From positions 1 to 64,000 of IMG/VR virus record IMGVR_UViG_3300031857_000105: a DNA stretch of 64,000 bases, one strand, 5' to 3'. Origin of the DNA: a virus. Of the stretch, positions 53,801 through 60,484 are shown piece by piece. Both the position numbers and the translations under genes were made by a program. The notes beneath the pieces are model-generated. The model had not been told where the DNA came from. It saw nothing but the letters and a program-made list of their open reading frames with translations, and ran no database searches. The first letter of the stretch is position 1. The number at the start of each line of letters is the position of its first letter.

Positions 53801-54245
53801 ATCATTGAATACTGGACAGCGCGATACACTTGCTGATAGTAAGATTAATCCAATTACATTCATTACAGGAACAGGACTTGTTAACTACGGACAATATACT
53901 CGTGCTAGAAACGCTAGTGCATTGGATCGTATTAATGTAGCTCGTTTAGTAATTTATCTACGTCGTCAATTTTCACTATTGGCAAAACCATATGTGTTTG
54001 AACCAAATGACAAGATTACACGAGACGAGTTAAAAGGTGCAGCAGAAAGTCTATTGCTCGAGTTAGTAGGACAACGTGCTCTATACGACTACATTGTAGT
54101 TTGTGATACAAGCAACAATACTCCAGCACGTATTGACAGAAACGAACTATATCTAGACGTTGCGATTGAACCAGTTAAAGCAGTTGAATTTATTTACATT
54201 CCACTACGCTTGAAGAACACTGGCGAAATCAAAGGCCTAGCATAA
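50889..54245 (+). CDS. gp18: Tail sheath protein
   Basis: 1118 residues against 659 in T4. The start (LSSPGVSVSVIDES) and the C-terminal domain fit gp18 well: SALDRINVARLVIYLRRQFS, KITRDELKGAAESLLLELVGQRALYDYIVVCDTSNNTPARIDRNELYLDVAIEPVKAVEFI, close to the T4 text around YEYRVVCDTTNNTP. gp18 is the contractile sheath around the tube. The extra length lies between about residues 120 and 700, where there are at least three small W-rich units (near 126, 594 and 647) such as TYWFDSSSTKFGIFQWNGG and IYKWIDSTKKWVLID. These probably form outward domains on the sheath. A CGGAG site precedes the ATG. Confidence 0.95.
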   Translation: MAQLSSPGVSVSVIDESFYTSAAPGTTPLIIVASEQDKANGSGTGTAQGTTQANAGKVYLLTSQKDLADTFGTPVFKTDANNNPIHAGEQNEYGLQTAYSYLGVSNRAYVVRADLDLAQLEATSVAPTGDPENGTYWFDSSSTKFGIFQWNGGLATTTSGQTFGNKIPTVITDSAQVESGAPKANIGQSGDYAVVATSQVYSLWFKKSKTDTDSGTWVKVGSEAWSASWPTVQGTAANPTLASGDSIIINGTTVTGHINIDTLVADINAGVDGDPDADNNSAIIPGVTAAVINGRLELYSTGDDVIVSGTLCAALGVVAGTYKAPALQISAHTSVPQWKRTLTTYNNNSATGSVWIKTTEPNLGSRWRVKVYNSTTKAWEEKTAPLYPNSAAALKGLDTAGGGINLAQGALYVKYNLEESETRPIADFRIQTRKVSGATRITSSSTFTAVSVGNNGKIVTIGESVKGQSFSTLDFDGDPISFTVAQNDTVNEIITKLLNAVQQNSTIPSGLTRVAYTTRITAENVEGRLVLKHLDGGEIYLQDSNGTVVADLFGPVWNGLTGTLNFYDWPNQGSAGDKFVASNWTPFNAITASADAPTTEPVAEQLWYSSMVDEVDIMVHNGTTWVGYRSLYPSTDPMGPIVRATRPVNGDRSDGANLADRDLWIDTSDLENYPTIYKWIDSTKKWVLIDTADQTTEDGIIFADARWAASGDAVDPASIETLLTSDFLDPDAPDPDLYPQGMLLWNLRRSGFNVKRFVRDYIDLNADNTRYNDEAMGGDGIVDPYYPHRWVTESGNQVNGAGTFGRKAQRKVVIQALQALVNSNQEMRDEESRVFNLIACPGYPELIGEMINLNYDRGLTSFVVGDTPARLTPDATTLNNWGKNVAGAVEDNDDGLVSSDEYFGVFYPWGYTSDNIGNNIVVPPSHMILRTIALNDQVSYPWFAPAGTRRGGITNASAVGYITSEGEFQSVSLNTGQRDTLADSKINPITFITGTGLVNYGQYTRARNASALDRINVARLVIYLRRQFSLLAKPYVFEPNDKITRDELKGAAESLLLELVGQRALYDYIVVCDTSNNTPARIDRNELYLDVAIEPVKAVEFIYIPLRLKNTGEIKGLA

Positions 54246-54264
54246 TAATAACGGAGCATACAAA

Positions 54265-54888
54265 ATGGCAATCGCAAGTTTATCAAAATTCACAGTACCT
54301 TTAGCAACTGATCAATCAGCTAGTGCTCAAGGTATGTTGATGCCCAAGTTAAAATATCGCTTTAGAGTGATGTTTGAAAACTTTGGCACATCAACACCAA
54401 CAACAGAATTAACCAAGCAAGTTCAAGATGCAGCTCGCCCGCAAGTTACTTTTGAAAACCAGAAAATTATGGTTTACAACTCAACAATTAACTATGCAGG
54501 CCGTCCAGCATGGAGTGAAATGGTTGTTAAGTTACGTGATGACGTAACAGGACAAGTTTCAAAACTAGTTGGTGAACAAATGCAAAAACAATTCGACTTC
54601 TTTGAACAAAGTAGTGCAGCGTCAGGCGGCGACTACAAGTTTTTAATGCGTATTGAAATGCTAGACGGTGGTAACGGTGCAAGTACTCCTAATATTCTTG
54701 AAACATGGGAATGTTATGGTTGCTATGTGCGTCAAACACAATACAACCAACTTTCTTACGGTAACCAAGAAATGTTGACTATTGACTTGACAATTCAACC
54801 AGATAATTGCATACAAATCACAGGCGGAGCAGAAGCTCCAACTTCGAGACGTACTGGAACAGCAGCAACAGCTTCTGGTTCAAGATAA
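54265..54888 (+). CDS. gp19: Tail tube protein
   Basis: 207 residues (T4 gp19: 163). Marks of the tube fold are LKYRFRVMFENFG at the N-terminal strand, ARPQVTFENQKIMVYNSTINYAGRPAWSEMVVKLRDD, and YGCYVRQTQYNQLSYGNQEMLTIDLTIQPDNC near the end. gp19 hexamers stack into the inner tail tube through which DNA passes. It follows gp18 after 19 bases with a CGGAG site, the T4 order. A Ser/Thr/Ala tail (about 190-207) is extra. A terminator closes the gp18-gp19 unit directly behind it. Confidence 0.95.
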   Translation: MAIASLSKFTVPLATDQSASAQGMLMPKLKYRFRVMFENFGTSTPTTELTKQVQDAARPQVTFENQKIMVYNSTINYAGRPAWSEMVVKLRDDVTGQVSKLVGEQMQKQFDFFEQSSAASGGDYKFLMRIEMLDGGNGASTPNILETWECYGCYVRQTQYNQLSYGNQEMLTIDLTIQPDNCIQITGGAEAPTSRRTGTAATASGSR

Positions 54889-54895
54889 TAAAATT

Positions 54896-54918
54896 GGCCT
54901 ACTTAGTGGGCCTTTTTT
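54896..54918 (+). terminator. Intrinsic terminator after gp19
   Basis: Stem 54896-54902 with 54906-54912 (7 bp with one G-T pair, loop TTA), then six T residues. It separates gp18-gp19 from the next gene, whose promoter-like octamer follows 36 bases later. Confidence 0.85.
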
Positions 54919-54953
54919 ATGGGCAATCATTAACTACTCAGTTAATAGTTACG

Positions 54954-54961
54954 GATAAATA
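54954..54961 (+). promoter_or_regulatory. Late promoter, leaderless type
   Basis: GATAAATA lies after the gp19 terminator and ends five bases before the ATG at 54967. With T4 late spacing the first transcribed base is the A of the ATG. No ribosome site fits between them. Confidence 0.7.
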
Positions 54962-54966
54962 TTTGT

Positions 54967-55956
54967 ATGGCCTTTACACCTAATTCATTTTTATACAGTC
55001 CAAGCAACGTAACGTTGAAAGATTACGCACACGCTGCTCGTGTGTTTACGGACGATCAATTTAGACTTGCTCCTAAAAGTAAGTTTTTATTCCATGTAGC
55101 ATTTAATATAAATCAATCAGCTTTAAAAAATATTGATATTGCACAACGATATAGAAATGAAATTAATGTACTTGTTAAAACTTGCGATTTACCTCAATAC
55201 AAAGTAACAGTTGATACACTCAATCAATACAACAGAAAAAAGAATATACAAACAACTCATAAGTATGAAGCGTTAAATATCACATTCCATGACGATAATA
55301 TGGGTTTGATTAATCAGTTATGGCAAAATTATTATAGTTACTATTATGCAGATTCTACCAGCGCATTGAATCCAAGCGCATACAAAAGAAATGCAACAAG
55401 AAATAGTAATTATATTACGAACCCTTATGGTTTAGATAACGGTAGTACTACTCCATTTTTTAATTATATTACAATCTATCAAATGGCTCGTCATGAGTAT
55501 GTTAGTTATACGTTATTAAACCCTGTTATTAATTCGTTTAATCATAACAAGTTAGATTATGGGAATGGAAATACTCCACACGATTTTAGTATGGGTATTG
55601 CATACGAAGCAGTAGCATACGGCAACGGAGAAGTAACAGTGGGAGATCCAGAAGGCTTTGGATTTGAACATTACGACCAAACTCCAAGTTCGTTACAACC
55701 TGGTGATGGCTCAAGACAAGAAAGTCCAACATTTACCAACGGCTCTTCATTAAATGTGCAAGAAGTAGTTAACACAGTAGCAGCTCAACTTAATACATAT
55801 CAAAATACAAAAGAAAATCAAAATACTGGATCGAGCAAATCATTGTCTACCACGCAGACACAACAAAATGGAGGATTGCAAGGATTTCAGTTCCCGGTGG
55901 CTAAATCTTCATCAAGTAACACAGTAGTAGCAACTCAATCGTCAGTAGGAAAATAA
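54967..55956 (+). CDS. Tail-tube-like protein, possibly gp54-like tube initiator
   Basis: 329 residues (T4 gp54: 320). Residues 20-135 read as a tube-type fold: SKFLFHVAFNINQ, then LVKTCDLPQYKVTVDTLNQYNRKKNIQTTHKYEALNITFHDDN and LWQNYYSYYYADS. This parallels gp19 in order. In T4 gp54 is a gp19 relative that starts tube growth at the baseplate, so that is the likely role; a second tube or baseplate subunit is an alternative. The C-terminal 90 residues are Gln/Ser/Asn-rich and probably flexible. It lies alone between a terminator and a run of packaging genes, with a promoter almost touching its ATG. Confidence 0.65.
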   Translation: MAFTPNSFLYSPSNVTLKDYAHAARVFTDDQFRLAPKSKFLFHVAFNINQSALKNIDIAQRYRNEINVLVKTCDLPQYKVTVDTLNQYNRKKNIQTTHKYEALNITFHDDNMGLINQLWQNYYSYYYADSTSALNPSAYKRNATRNSNYITNPYGLDNGSTTPFFNYITIYQMARHEYVSYTLLNPVINSFNHNKLDYGNGNTPHDFSMGIAYEAVAYGNGEVTVGDPEGFGFEHYDQTPSSLQPGDGSRQESPTFTNGSSLNVQEVVNTVAAQLNTYQNTKENQNTGSSKSLSTTQTQQNGGLQGFQFPVAKSSSSNTVVATQSSVGK

Positions 55957-55957
55957 C

Positions 55958-56326
55958 ATGGCAACAAATTTACCCCCACAAACACCAAATAATTCAAGCC
56001 AGGAAGTTAAACAATTTTTTGACAAGTATTATATTAATCAGATAAGTTTTCCATCAAGCCAAATTGATGCAGTTGTAGGATTCTTTTTACAGAACGGATT
56101 TGATGTAGAAAGTGCTCGAAGTACTGGTATAGTATTGTTGAATCAAGCTCGTGAAGATAATGTTAATGTATTTGAATTAATAGACACATTAAAAACATTA
56201 TCAGATGTTCAACTTAGCCAAGTGGTTGCACAAATCTTAAACGCTTACAGAGAAAAGGTAAGTGTACTTGGTTATCGTGTAACTGGAATTGTTGACGAAT
56301 ACGAAAGTAGAAACATTCTAGTATAA
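55958..56326 (+). CDS. Small conserved tail-region protein, function unknown
   Basis: 122 residues, mostly helical. VKQFFDKYYINQISFPSSQIDAVVGFFLQNGFDVESARSTGIVLLNQAREDNVNVFELID is followed by a helical LNAYREKVSVLGYR and an acidic end. It starts one base after the previous stop, so translation is likely coupled. Its place before gp4 suggests a virion or assembly role. I recognise no family, although the pattern looks like those conserved in marine T4-like genomes. Confidence 0.6.
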   Translation: MATNLPPQTPNNSSQEVKQFFDKYYINQISFPSSQIDAVVGFFLQNGFDVESARSTGIVLLNQAREDNVNVFELIDTLKTLSDVQLSQVVAQILNAYREKVSVLGYRVTGIVDEYESRNILV

Positions 56327-56327
56327 T

Positions 56328-56765
56328 ATGGCTACCAAATTTGCTCGTGGAAAATTCAACTTAACTCAACCAGAAAAGTACGTAGGAACAAAAATGCCTA
56401 CATACAGATCTAGTTGGGAGTTTCAATTCATGAGATTTTGTGACACTAACATTAGCATACAAAAATGGGCAAGTGAAGCTATACAAATCCCCTACAAAGA
56501 TCCGCTAACTGGTAGACAAACAGTTTATGTACCAGATTTTTTTATACAATACGTTGATAAAAATAATACAATGCATGTAGAACTAATAGAAGTCAAGCCC
56601 GCAAGTCAGACAATTTTAGAACGTGTGGGCAAGAACAAATATAATCAAGCGCAATATGTTAAAAATCAAGCTAAATGGGCTGCTGCAAATATTTGGTGCA
56701 AACAGCAAGGAATTAAGTTTAGAATACTTAATGAAAATGATATGTTCCACCAGGGCAATGCATAA
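56328..56765 (+). CDS. gp4: Head completion nuclease-like protein (gp4)
   Basis: 145 residues (T4 gp4: 150). It starts with KFARGKFNLTQPEKYVG, then TYRSSWEFQFMRFCD. A PD-(D/E)xK nuclease core is visible: Glu31, Asp70 in YVPDFF and Glu88-Val-Lys90 in ELIEVKP. It is closely similar in layout to TnsA-type nucleases. gp4 acts at the end of packaging so that heads can join tails. It begins one base after the previous gene and ends 7 bases before gp16. The call is firm because size, motif and context agree. Confidence 0.9.
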   Translation: MATKFARGKFNLTQPEKYVGTKMPTYRSSWEFQFMRFCDTNISIQKWASEAIQIPYKDPLTGRQTVYVPDFFIQYVDKNNTMHVELIEVKPASQTILERVGKNKYNQAQYVKNQAKWAAANIWCKQQGIKFRILNENDMFHQGNA

Positions 56766-56772
56766 GTAAAGT

Positions 56773-57261
56773 ATGACTAAAAAACTTGAAGAACTATTAA
56801 ACCTTCCTGAGAGTAAAAAAATCATCAAGGACGAGGAAAAGAAACAAGCTAAAGCTGAGATGGCTAAATCACAGCCCCTTCTTCGCGATATCAGCGAATT
56901 TGACAAAATTTCTGCTGCCTTGCCCCAAGTTAAAGGATTAGGCGATGCTAGCGATACTGAATTTGATGCGCTAGCCCAACGTGCTACGGATGCATACGAT
57001 GATTTAATGGATTTAGGAATGAACGTAGAAGCTCGCTACAGCGGTCGTATTTTCGAAGTAGCAGGAACAATGCTTAAAAATGCTATTGATGCAAAAGCCG
57101 CCAAAATAGACAAAAAACTCAAGATGATTGAGCTACAGATTAAGAAGCAAAAGCTAGACAACGATGCAAATGGTGAAGATAACAGCATAAATCTTACAGG
57201 AGACGGAGTGATTATTACAGATCGCAATAGTCTACTGGAAAAATTAAAGAATATGAAATAA
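56773..57261 (+). CDS. gp16: Small terminase subunit
   Basis: 162 residues (T4 gp16: 164). The N-terminal helical part (LEELLNLPE) and a middle with DTEFDALAQRATDAYDDLMDLGMNVEARYSGRIFEVAGTMLKNAIDAKAAKIDKKLKMIELQIKKQKL fit the gp16 central coiled-coil domain. The C-terminus has GDGVIITDRNSLLEKLK. gp16 forms rings and steers gp17 to DNA. In T4 gp16 overlaps gp17; here three unrelated genes lie between them, a different arrangement. The ribosome site is weak (AAAG), with 7 bases from gp4. Confidence 0.9.
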   Translation: MTKKLEELLNLPESKKIIKDEEKKQAKAEMAKSQPLLRDISEFDKISAALPQVKGLGDASDTEFDALAQRATDAYDDLMDLGMNVEARYSGRIFEVAGTMLKNAIDAKAAKIDKKLKMIELQIKKQKLDNDANGEDNSINLTGDGVIITDRNSLLEKLKNMK

Positions 57262-57264
57262 ATA
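57257..57264 (+). promoter_or_regulatory. Putative late promoter before the capsid-targeted gene set
   Basis: AATAAATA overlaps the gp16 stop and ends 18 bases before the ATG at 57283. The core matches, but the first bases are less good than in the GATAAATA copies. Confidence 0.5.
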
Positions 57265-57282
57265 TAGTATCGGGATTAAACT

Positions 57283-57903
57283 ATGAAATCATTTAAAGAA
57301 TACTTAACAGAAAGCAAGAAAGTTTACGAATTTAAAATTAAACTAGCCGGCGATCATAAAAAAGCAGGAGAGCTGATCAAGTCAGCTTTATCACAATATA
57401 AGGTTGAAAGTTGCTCAGCAGGTAAGCGTTTACCTATTGCAGAAACACACGCAGATTTCCTGCATATTACAAATACAGATGTTACAATTTTTGATGTCTG
57501 CACTAGTTACCCAGTAACTAGTCAACAAGTTAGAGCGTTGATTGCAGAAAAGTGCCGTTGCCCGTTAGACAGTGTTAAGGTGCGTAATTTAGCTGAAGAT
57601 GCTGAAGATACTCTTAATCATGCAAATGATGAAAAATCTGGCGAGGCATTATTAAGCAAAGATTACGAAGCAGATTCAGAGGGACAAAAGCTAGTTGGTG
57701 AAAAACAAAAGTTTAATCTACTAAAAGAGTTAATGAAAGACAAAAAAACTCTTGAACAGTACAAAGGTGTTAATGATGCAATACTAGCATCAAAAATGCC
57801 AACTGAATCGGCACCAGCAGATTCATCAAACATTAATACAAAAAGCCCTGTTGGAAGTGTTAAGGCTAAGAAACCAACAGCAAAAACTGTCGGAGCAAGA
57901 TAA
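57283..57903 (+). CDS. Putative internal head protein with capsid-targeting-like start
   Basis: 206 residues. It begins MKSFKEYLTES, strikingly like the capsid-targeting peptide of T4 internal proteins (MKTYQEFIAEA). The Y-L-T-E/S site would be cut by gp21 after residue 10. The mature part has a KVYEFKIKLAGDHKKAGELI start of alpha/beta type and a helical charged end. The C-terminal Ala/Ser/Lys tail is probably flexible. No enzyme motif. It is the first of three small genes between gp16 and gp17, all with similar starts. The internal-protein role is inference from the N-terminus. Confidence 0.6.
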   Translation: MKSFKEYLTESKKVYEFKIKLAGDHKKAGELIKSALSQYKVESCSAGKRLPIAETHADFLHITNTDVTIFDVCTSYPVTSQQVRALIAEKCRCPLDSVKVRNLAEDAEDTLNHANDEKSGEALLSKDYEADSEGQKLVGEKQKFNLLKELMKDKKTLEQYKGVNDAILASKMPTESAPADSSNINTKSPVGSVKAKKPTAKTVGAR

Positions 57904-58380
57904 ATGAACTTCCAAGAATTATACAATAAAATTAGACAACTAGACGAAACATCTCCAGAGATGATTCCTCCTGCCGCAGTTACATCGCCCGACGATGAGA
58001 TGCTAGCAACAGAATGTGGTGGCATGATGTCTCCACAAATGTCTGCACCTAAACAAAGTGATTCTGTAACAATGAATGTTAGTATGAATGGCAGTGGCGC
58101 AGGTGGCATTAAAGATTTATTAGATATACTACGAAATATTGAAAATGCAAGCGGACAAGATACCGATGATGTATTAGTTGGTGTTGAAGCGGAAGAAGCA
58201 TTTAGCGATGCAACAACTAGACCAGATCCAACAATGGTTCCAACACCGGACAGCGGTGATGACTTACATCGCGAAAAAGAAGAATATCCAAAAGCCAACG
58301 GCGGCGGTAACCCAATGCGTATGCGCGAAACATTAGTTTCTAAGTTGTCAGCAAGATATAACGAAATTAAAGGAGCGTAA
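57904..58380 (+). CDS. Putative internal head protein 2
   Basis: 158 residues. The start MNFQELYNKIRQLDET has an amphipathic helix and an L-D-E/T site of the gp21 type. The middle is Met/Ser/Gly-rich (SVTMNVSMNGSGAGGIKDLLDILRNIENA). The end has MRETLVSKLSARYNEIKGA. It begins directly after the previous stop (TAA-ATG) and its stop is one base before the next gene. Low complexity suggests a flexible particle component. No family recognised. Confidence 0.5.
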   Translation: MNFQELYNKIRQLDETSPEMIPPAAVTSPDDEMLATECGGMMSPQMSAPKQSDSVTMNVSMNGSGAGGIKDLLDILRNIENASGQDTDDVLVGVEAEEAFSDATTRPDPTMVPTPDSGDDLHREKEEYPKANGGGNPMRMRETLVSKLSARYNEIKGA

Positions 58381-58381
58381 T

Positions 58382-58819
58382 ATGAACGCAGAACAATACC
58401 GTGCCCTAGTTGCAAAATTAGAAGCAATCAATGAAGCACCCGTAGCCGCATTTAATCAAAATGCAGGCGCCACACCAGATGCATCTGCGCCTGTAGGTTC
58501 GGTTGCAGCCGATCCAGCTGTAGCACCAACAGAAACACCAGCACCAACACCAACACCTGCCACAGATCCAAATCAAATCCCAACAATTGAAGCCGCAACC
58601 TTTAGTCAAGCATACGCTCAGGCTAGAAAGCAAGGTTTAAAGAAATTTAAATGGTGTGGTGTTTATGCTGTTAAAGATAAAGTTAACCCACAGCCAGTTC
58701 CACCGAAGCCAGTTAAACCAGCACAAGGAAAAGTTGACTACGTTGGACAAGCTGATCCACTAGGTGGCGATGCACAAAACCCAATGAGTTTCGCATCTAA
58801 TAGTAATTTTGGCGCATAA
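58382..58819 (+). CDS. Putative internal head or virion protein 3
   Basis: 145 residues. The start MNAEQYRALVAKLEAINEA has an I-N-E/A site like the two previous genes. A Pro/Ala/Thr-rich linker follows (about 40-70). Then FSQAYAQARKQGLKKFKWCGVYAVKDK matches a motif common in phage virion proteins (F-x-x-A-(F/Y)-x-x-A-R-x-x-G-x-x-x-F-x-W-x-G). The end is Pro/Asn/Gly-rich. A strong terminator follows. A structural or ejected protein is likely, but the exact role is unknown. Confidence 0.55.
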   Translation: MNAEQYRALVAKLEAINEAPVAAFNQNAGATPDASAPVGSVAADPAVAPTETPAPTPTPATDPNQIPTIEAATFSQAYAQARKQGLKKFKWCGVYAVKDKVNPQPVPPKPVKPAQGKVDYVGQADPLGGDAQNPMSFASNSNFGA

Positions 58820-58837
58820 GATTTCGTCAGCAGTATC

Positions 58838-58864
58838 AAAAGGGCTCTTCGGAGCCCTTTTTTT
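58838..58864 (+). terminator. Strong intrinsic terminator before gp17
   Basis: Stem 58838-58847 with 58852-58861 (10 bp, TTCG loop) and a T run. It is nearly the same in design as the gp23 terminator. The gp17 promoter octamer begins two bases after the T run. Confidence 0.93.
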
Positions 58865-58865
58865 G

Positions 58866-58873
58866 TGTAAATA
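58866..58873 (+). promoter_or_regulatory. Late promoter of gp17, leaderless type
   Basis: TGTAAATA follows the terminator and ends five bases before the gp17 ATG. The spacing equals that at 54954 and at the gp14 promoter. There is no room for a ribosome site between a T4-spaced start and the ATG. Confidence 0.6.
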
Positions 58874-58878
58874 AAGTT

Positions 58879-60474
58879 ATGGCAAAATCACTAGACGGCG
58901 TCTTAACTAAAAAGGCGCACACTAAAGAAAGGTTTACAGAAGAACAAGTTCAACACTTGTTGCAATGTGCTGACCCTGTAGAAGGGTACATGCATTTTGT
59001 TAAAAACTTTTTTCATATACAACACCCTACAAAGGGAAAAGTTAAATTTGAACCGTTTGACTACCAAGTAAGACTGCTACACAGTTATCACGATTATCGT
59101 TTTAACATTAACATGATGCCACGACAAAGTGGTAAGACAACTTGTGCGGCTGGTTATTTGCTATGGTATGCAATGTTTCATCCGGATCAAACTATTCTAG
59201 TTGCTGCACACAAATATACGGGCGCACAAGAAATTATGCAACGTATTCGTTATGGATATGAACTTTGCGCTGATTATATTAGAGCAGGTGTTGTAAACTA
59301 TAATAAAGGTTCAATGGAGTTTGAAAATGGATCAAGAATTGTATCAGCTACTACTACCGGCAACACTGGCCGCGGTATGTCAATTTCCCTACTATACTGT
59401 GACGAGTTTGCATTCGTTCAACCTAATATTGCAAGCGAGTTTTGGACTTCAATCAGCCCAACACTAGCAACAGGTGGTAAGGCAATTATCACTTCAACGC
59501 CTAACAGTGACGAAGACACGTTTGCTAACATATGGAAAGAAAGTAAAGATTCGTTTGATGAGTTTGGCAACGAACGACTAGACGGATTAGGCCGTAACGG
59601 ATTTCATGGATTTAGAGCAGAGTGGCATGAACATCCTGATCGCGATGATGAATGGCGTAAAAATGAAATGGGCCGTATTGGCGAAGAGCGTTTCCGCCGT
59701 GAGTATGGATGCGAGTTCTTGGTCTTTGATGAAACCCTGGTAAACAGTCTTAAACTTGCAGAAATGTCAGGACGAGAACCATTATTTAAAATGGGTCAAG
59801 TTCGTTGGTATAAAAAGCCAACTCCAGGCAACACATATCTAGTAGGATTAGACCCTAGTTTAGGCACCGGCGGCGATTTTGCAGGTATCCAAGTATTTGA
59901 ATTACCTAGTATGACGCAATGTGCAGAGTGGCAACATAACTTAACTATCGTACAAGATCAAGTCAAAATCTTCCGGGATGTAATCAGATACATTCAAGGC
60001 GAAATAGGTGAAGATTATCGTAACAGTATATATTGGAGTGTAGAAAATAACACACTAGGCGAAGCCGCATTAGTTGTTATTGCTAACTTAGGAGAAGAGA
60101 CATTTCCAGGATTATTCCTAAGCGAGCCTGTTAGAAAAGGGCATGTACGTAAATTCCGCAAGGGATTTAATACTACACACGGCAGTAAGATTTCCGCCTG
60201 TAGCCGACTAAAGTACTTTGTTGAAGAAGATAAAATGAAAATTCACAGCAAAACGCTTCTCAGCGAACTTAAAACATTTATTGCAGCAGGTGTTACATTT
60301 AAAGCAAAAGAAGGCCAGCACGATGACTTGGTTTCTGCATTATTGTTAATTATACGCATGACTGTAGTACTAGCAGAATGGGATCCGCTAGTTTTTGAAA
60401 AATTAACCTTAGAATCTTCAATGGACGATGATTGGGAAGCACCGCTACCTATATTCGTTTCCTCAAACCTTTGA
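58879..60474 (+). CDS. gp17: Large terminase subunit (packaging ATPase and nuclease)
   Basis: 531 residues (T4 gp17: 610). ATPase part: Walker A RQSGKTT at 82-88, Walker B LLYCDE at 171-176, coupling motif ITSTPN near 204-209. Nuclease part of RNase H type: Asp325 in GLDPSLG, Glu389 in VEN and Asp482/Asp483 in GQHDD, the three acidic positions expected. gp17 pumps DNA into proheads at the portal and cuts it when full. It stands directly after a terminator and promoter. The N-terminal Ser/Lys region is shorter than in T4. The stop TGA is part of the next promoter octamer. Confidence 0.98.
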   Translation: MAKSLDGVLTKKAHTKERFTEEQVQHLLQCADPVEGYMHFVKNFFHIQHPTKGKVKFEPFDYQVRLLHSYHDYRFNINMMPRQSGKTTCAAGYLLWYAMFHPDQTILVAAHKYTGAQEIMQRIRYGYELCADYIRAGVVNYNKGSMEFENGSRIVSATTTGNTGRGMSISLLYCDEFAFVQPNIASEFWTSISPTLATGGKAIITSTPNSDEDTFANIWKESKDSFDEFGNERLDGLGRNGFHGFRAEWHEHPDRDDEWRKNEMGRIGEERFRREYGCEFLVFDETLVNSLKLAEMSGREPLFKMGQVRWYKKPTPGNTYLVGLDPSLGTGGDFAGIQVFELPSMTQCAEWQHNLTIVQDQVKIFRDVIRYIQGEIGEDYRNSIYWSVENNTLGEAALVVIANLGEETFPGLFLSEPVRKGHVRKFRKGFNTTHGSKISACSRLKYFVEEDKMKIHSKTLLSELKTFIAAGVTFKAKEGQHDDLVSALLLIIRMTVVLAEWDPLVFEKLTLESSMDDDWEAPLPIFVSSNL

Positions 60475-60480
60475 TAAATA
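60473..60480 (+). promoter_or_regulatory. Late promoter at the gp17 stop, leaderless type
   Basis: GATAAATA starts inside the gp17 TGA and ends four bases before the ATG at 60485. No ribosome site lies between. Confidence 0.65.
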
Positions 60481-60484
60481 TAAC

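Noticed and set aside
57663-58427. 254-codon minus-strand open frame opposite the internal-protein genes
   Set aside because: Low-complexity Ser/Pro/Leu text; the plus-strand genes have coupled starts and stops and sensible N-termini.
60428-60484. Upstream TTG start of the 772-residue protein
   Set aside because: Lies inside gp17 and before the promoter octamer; the ATG at 60485 fits better.
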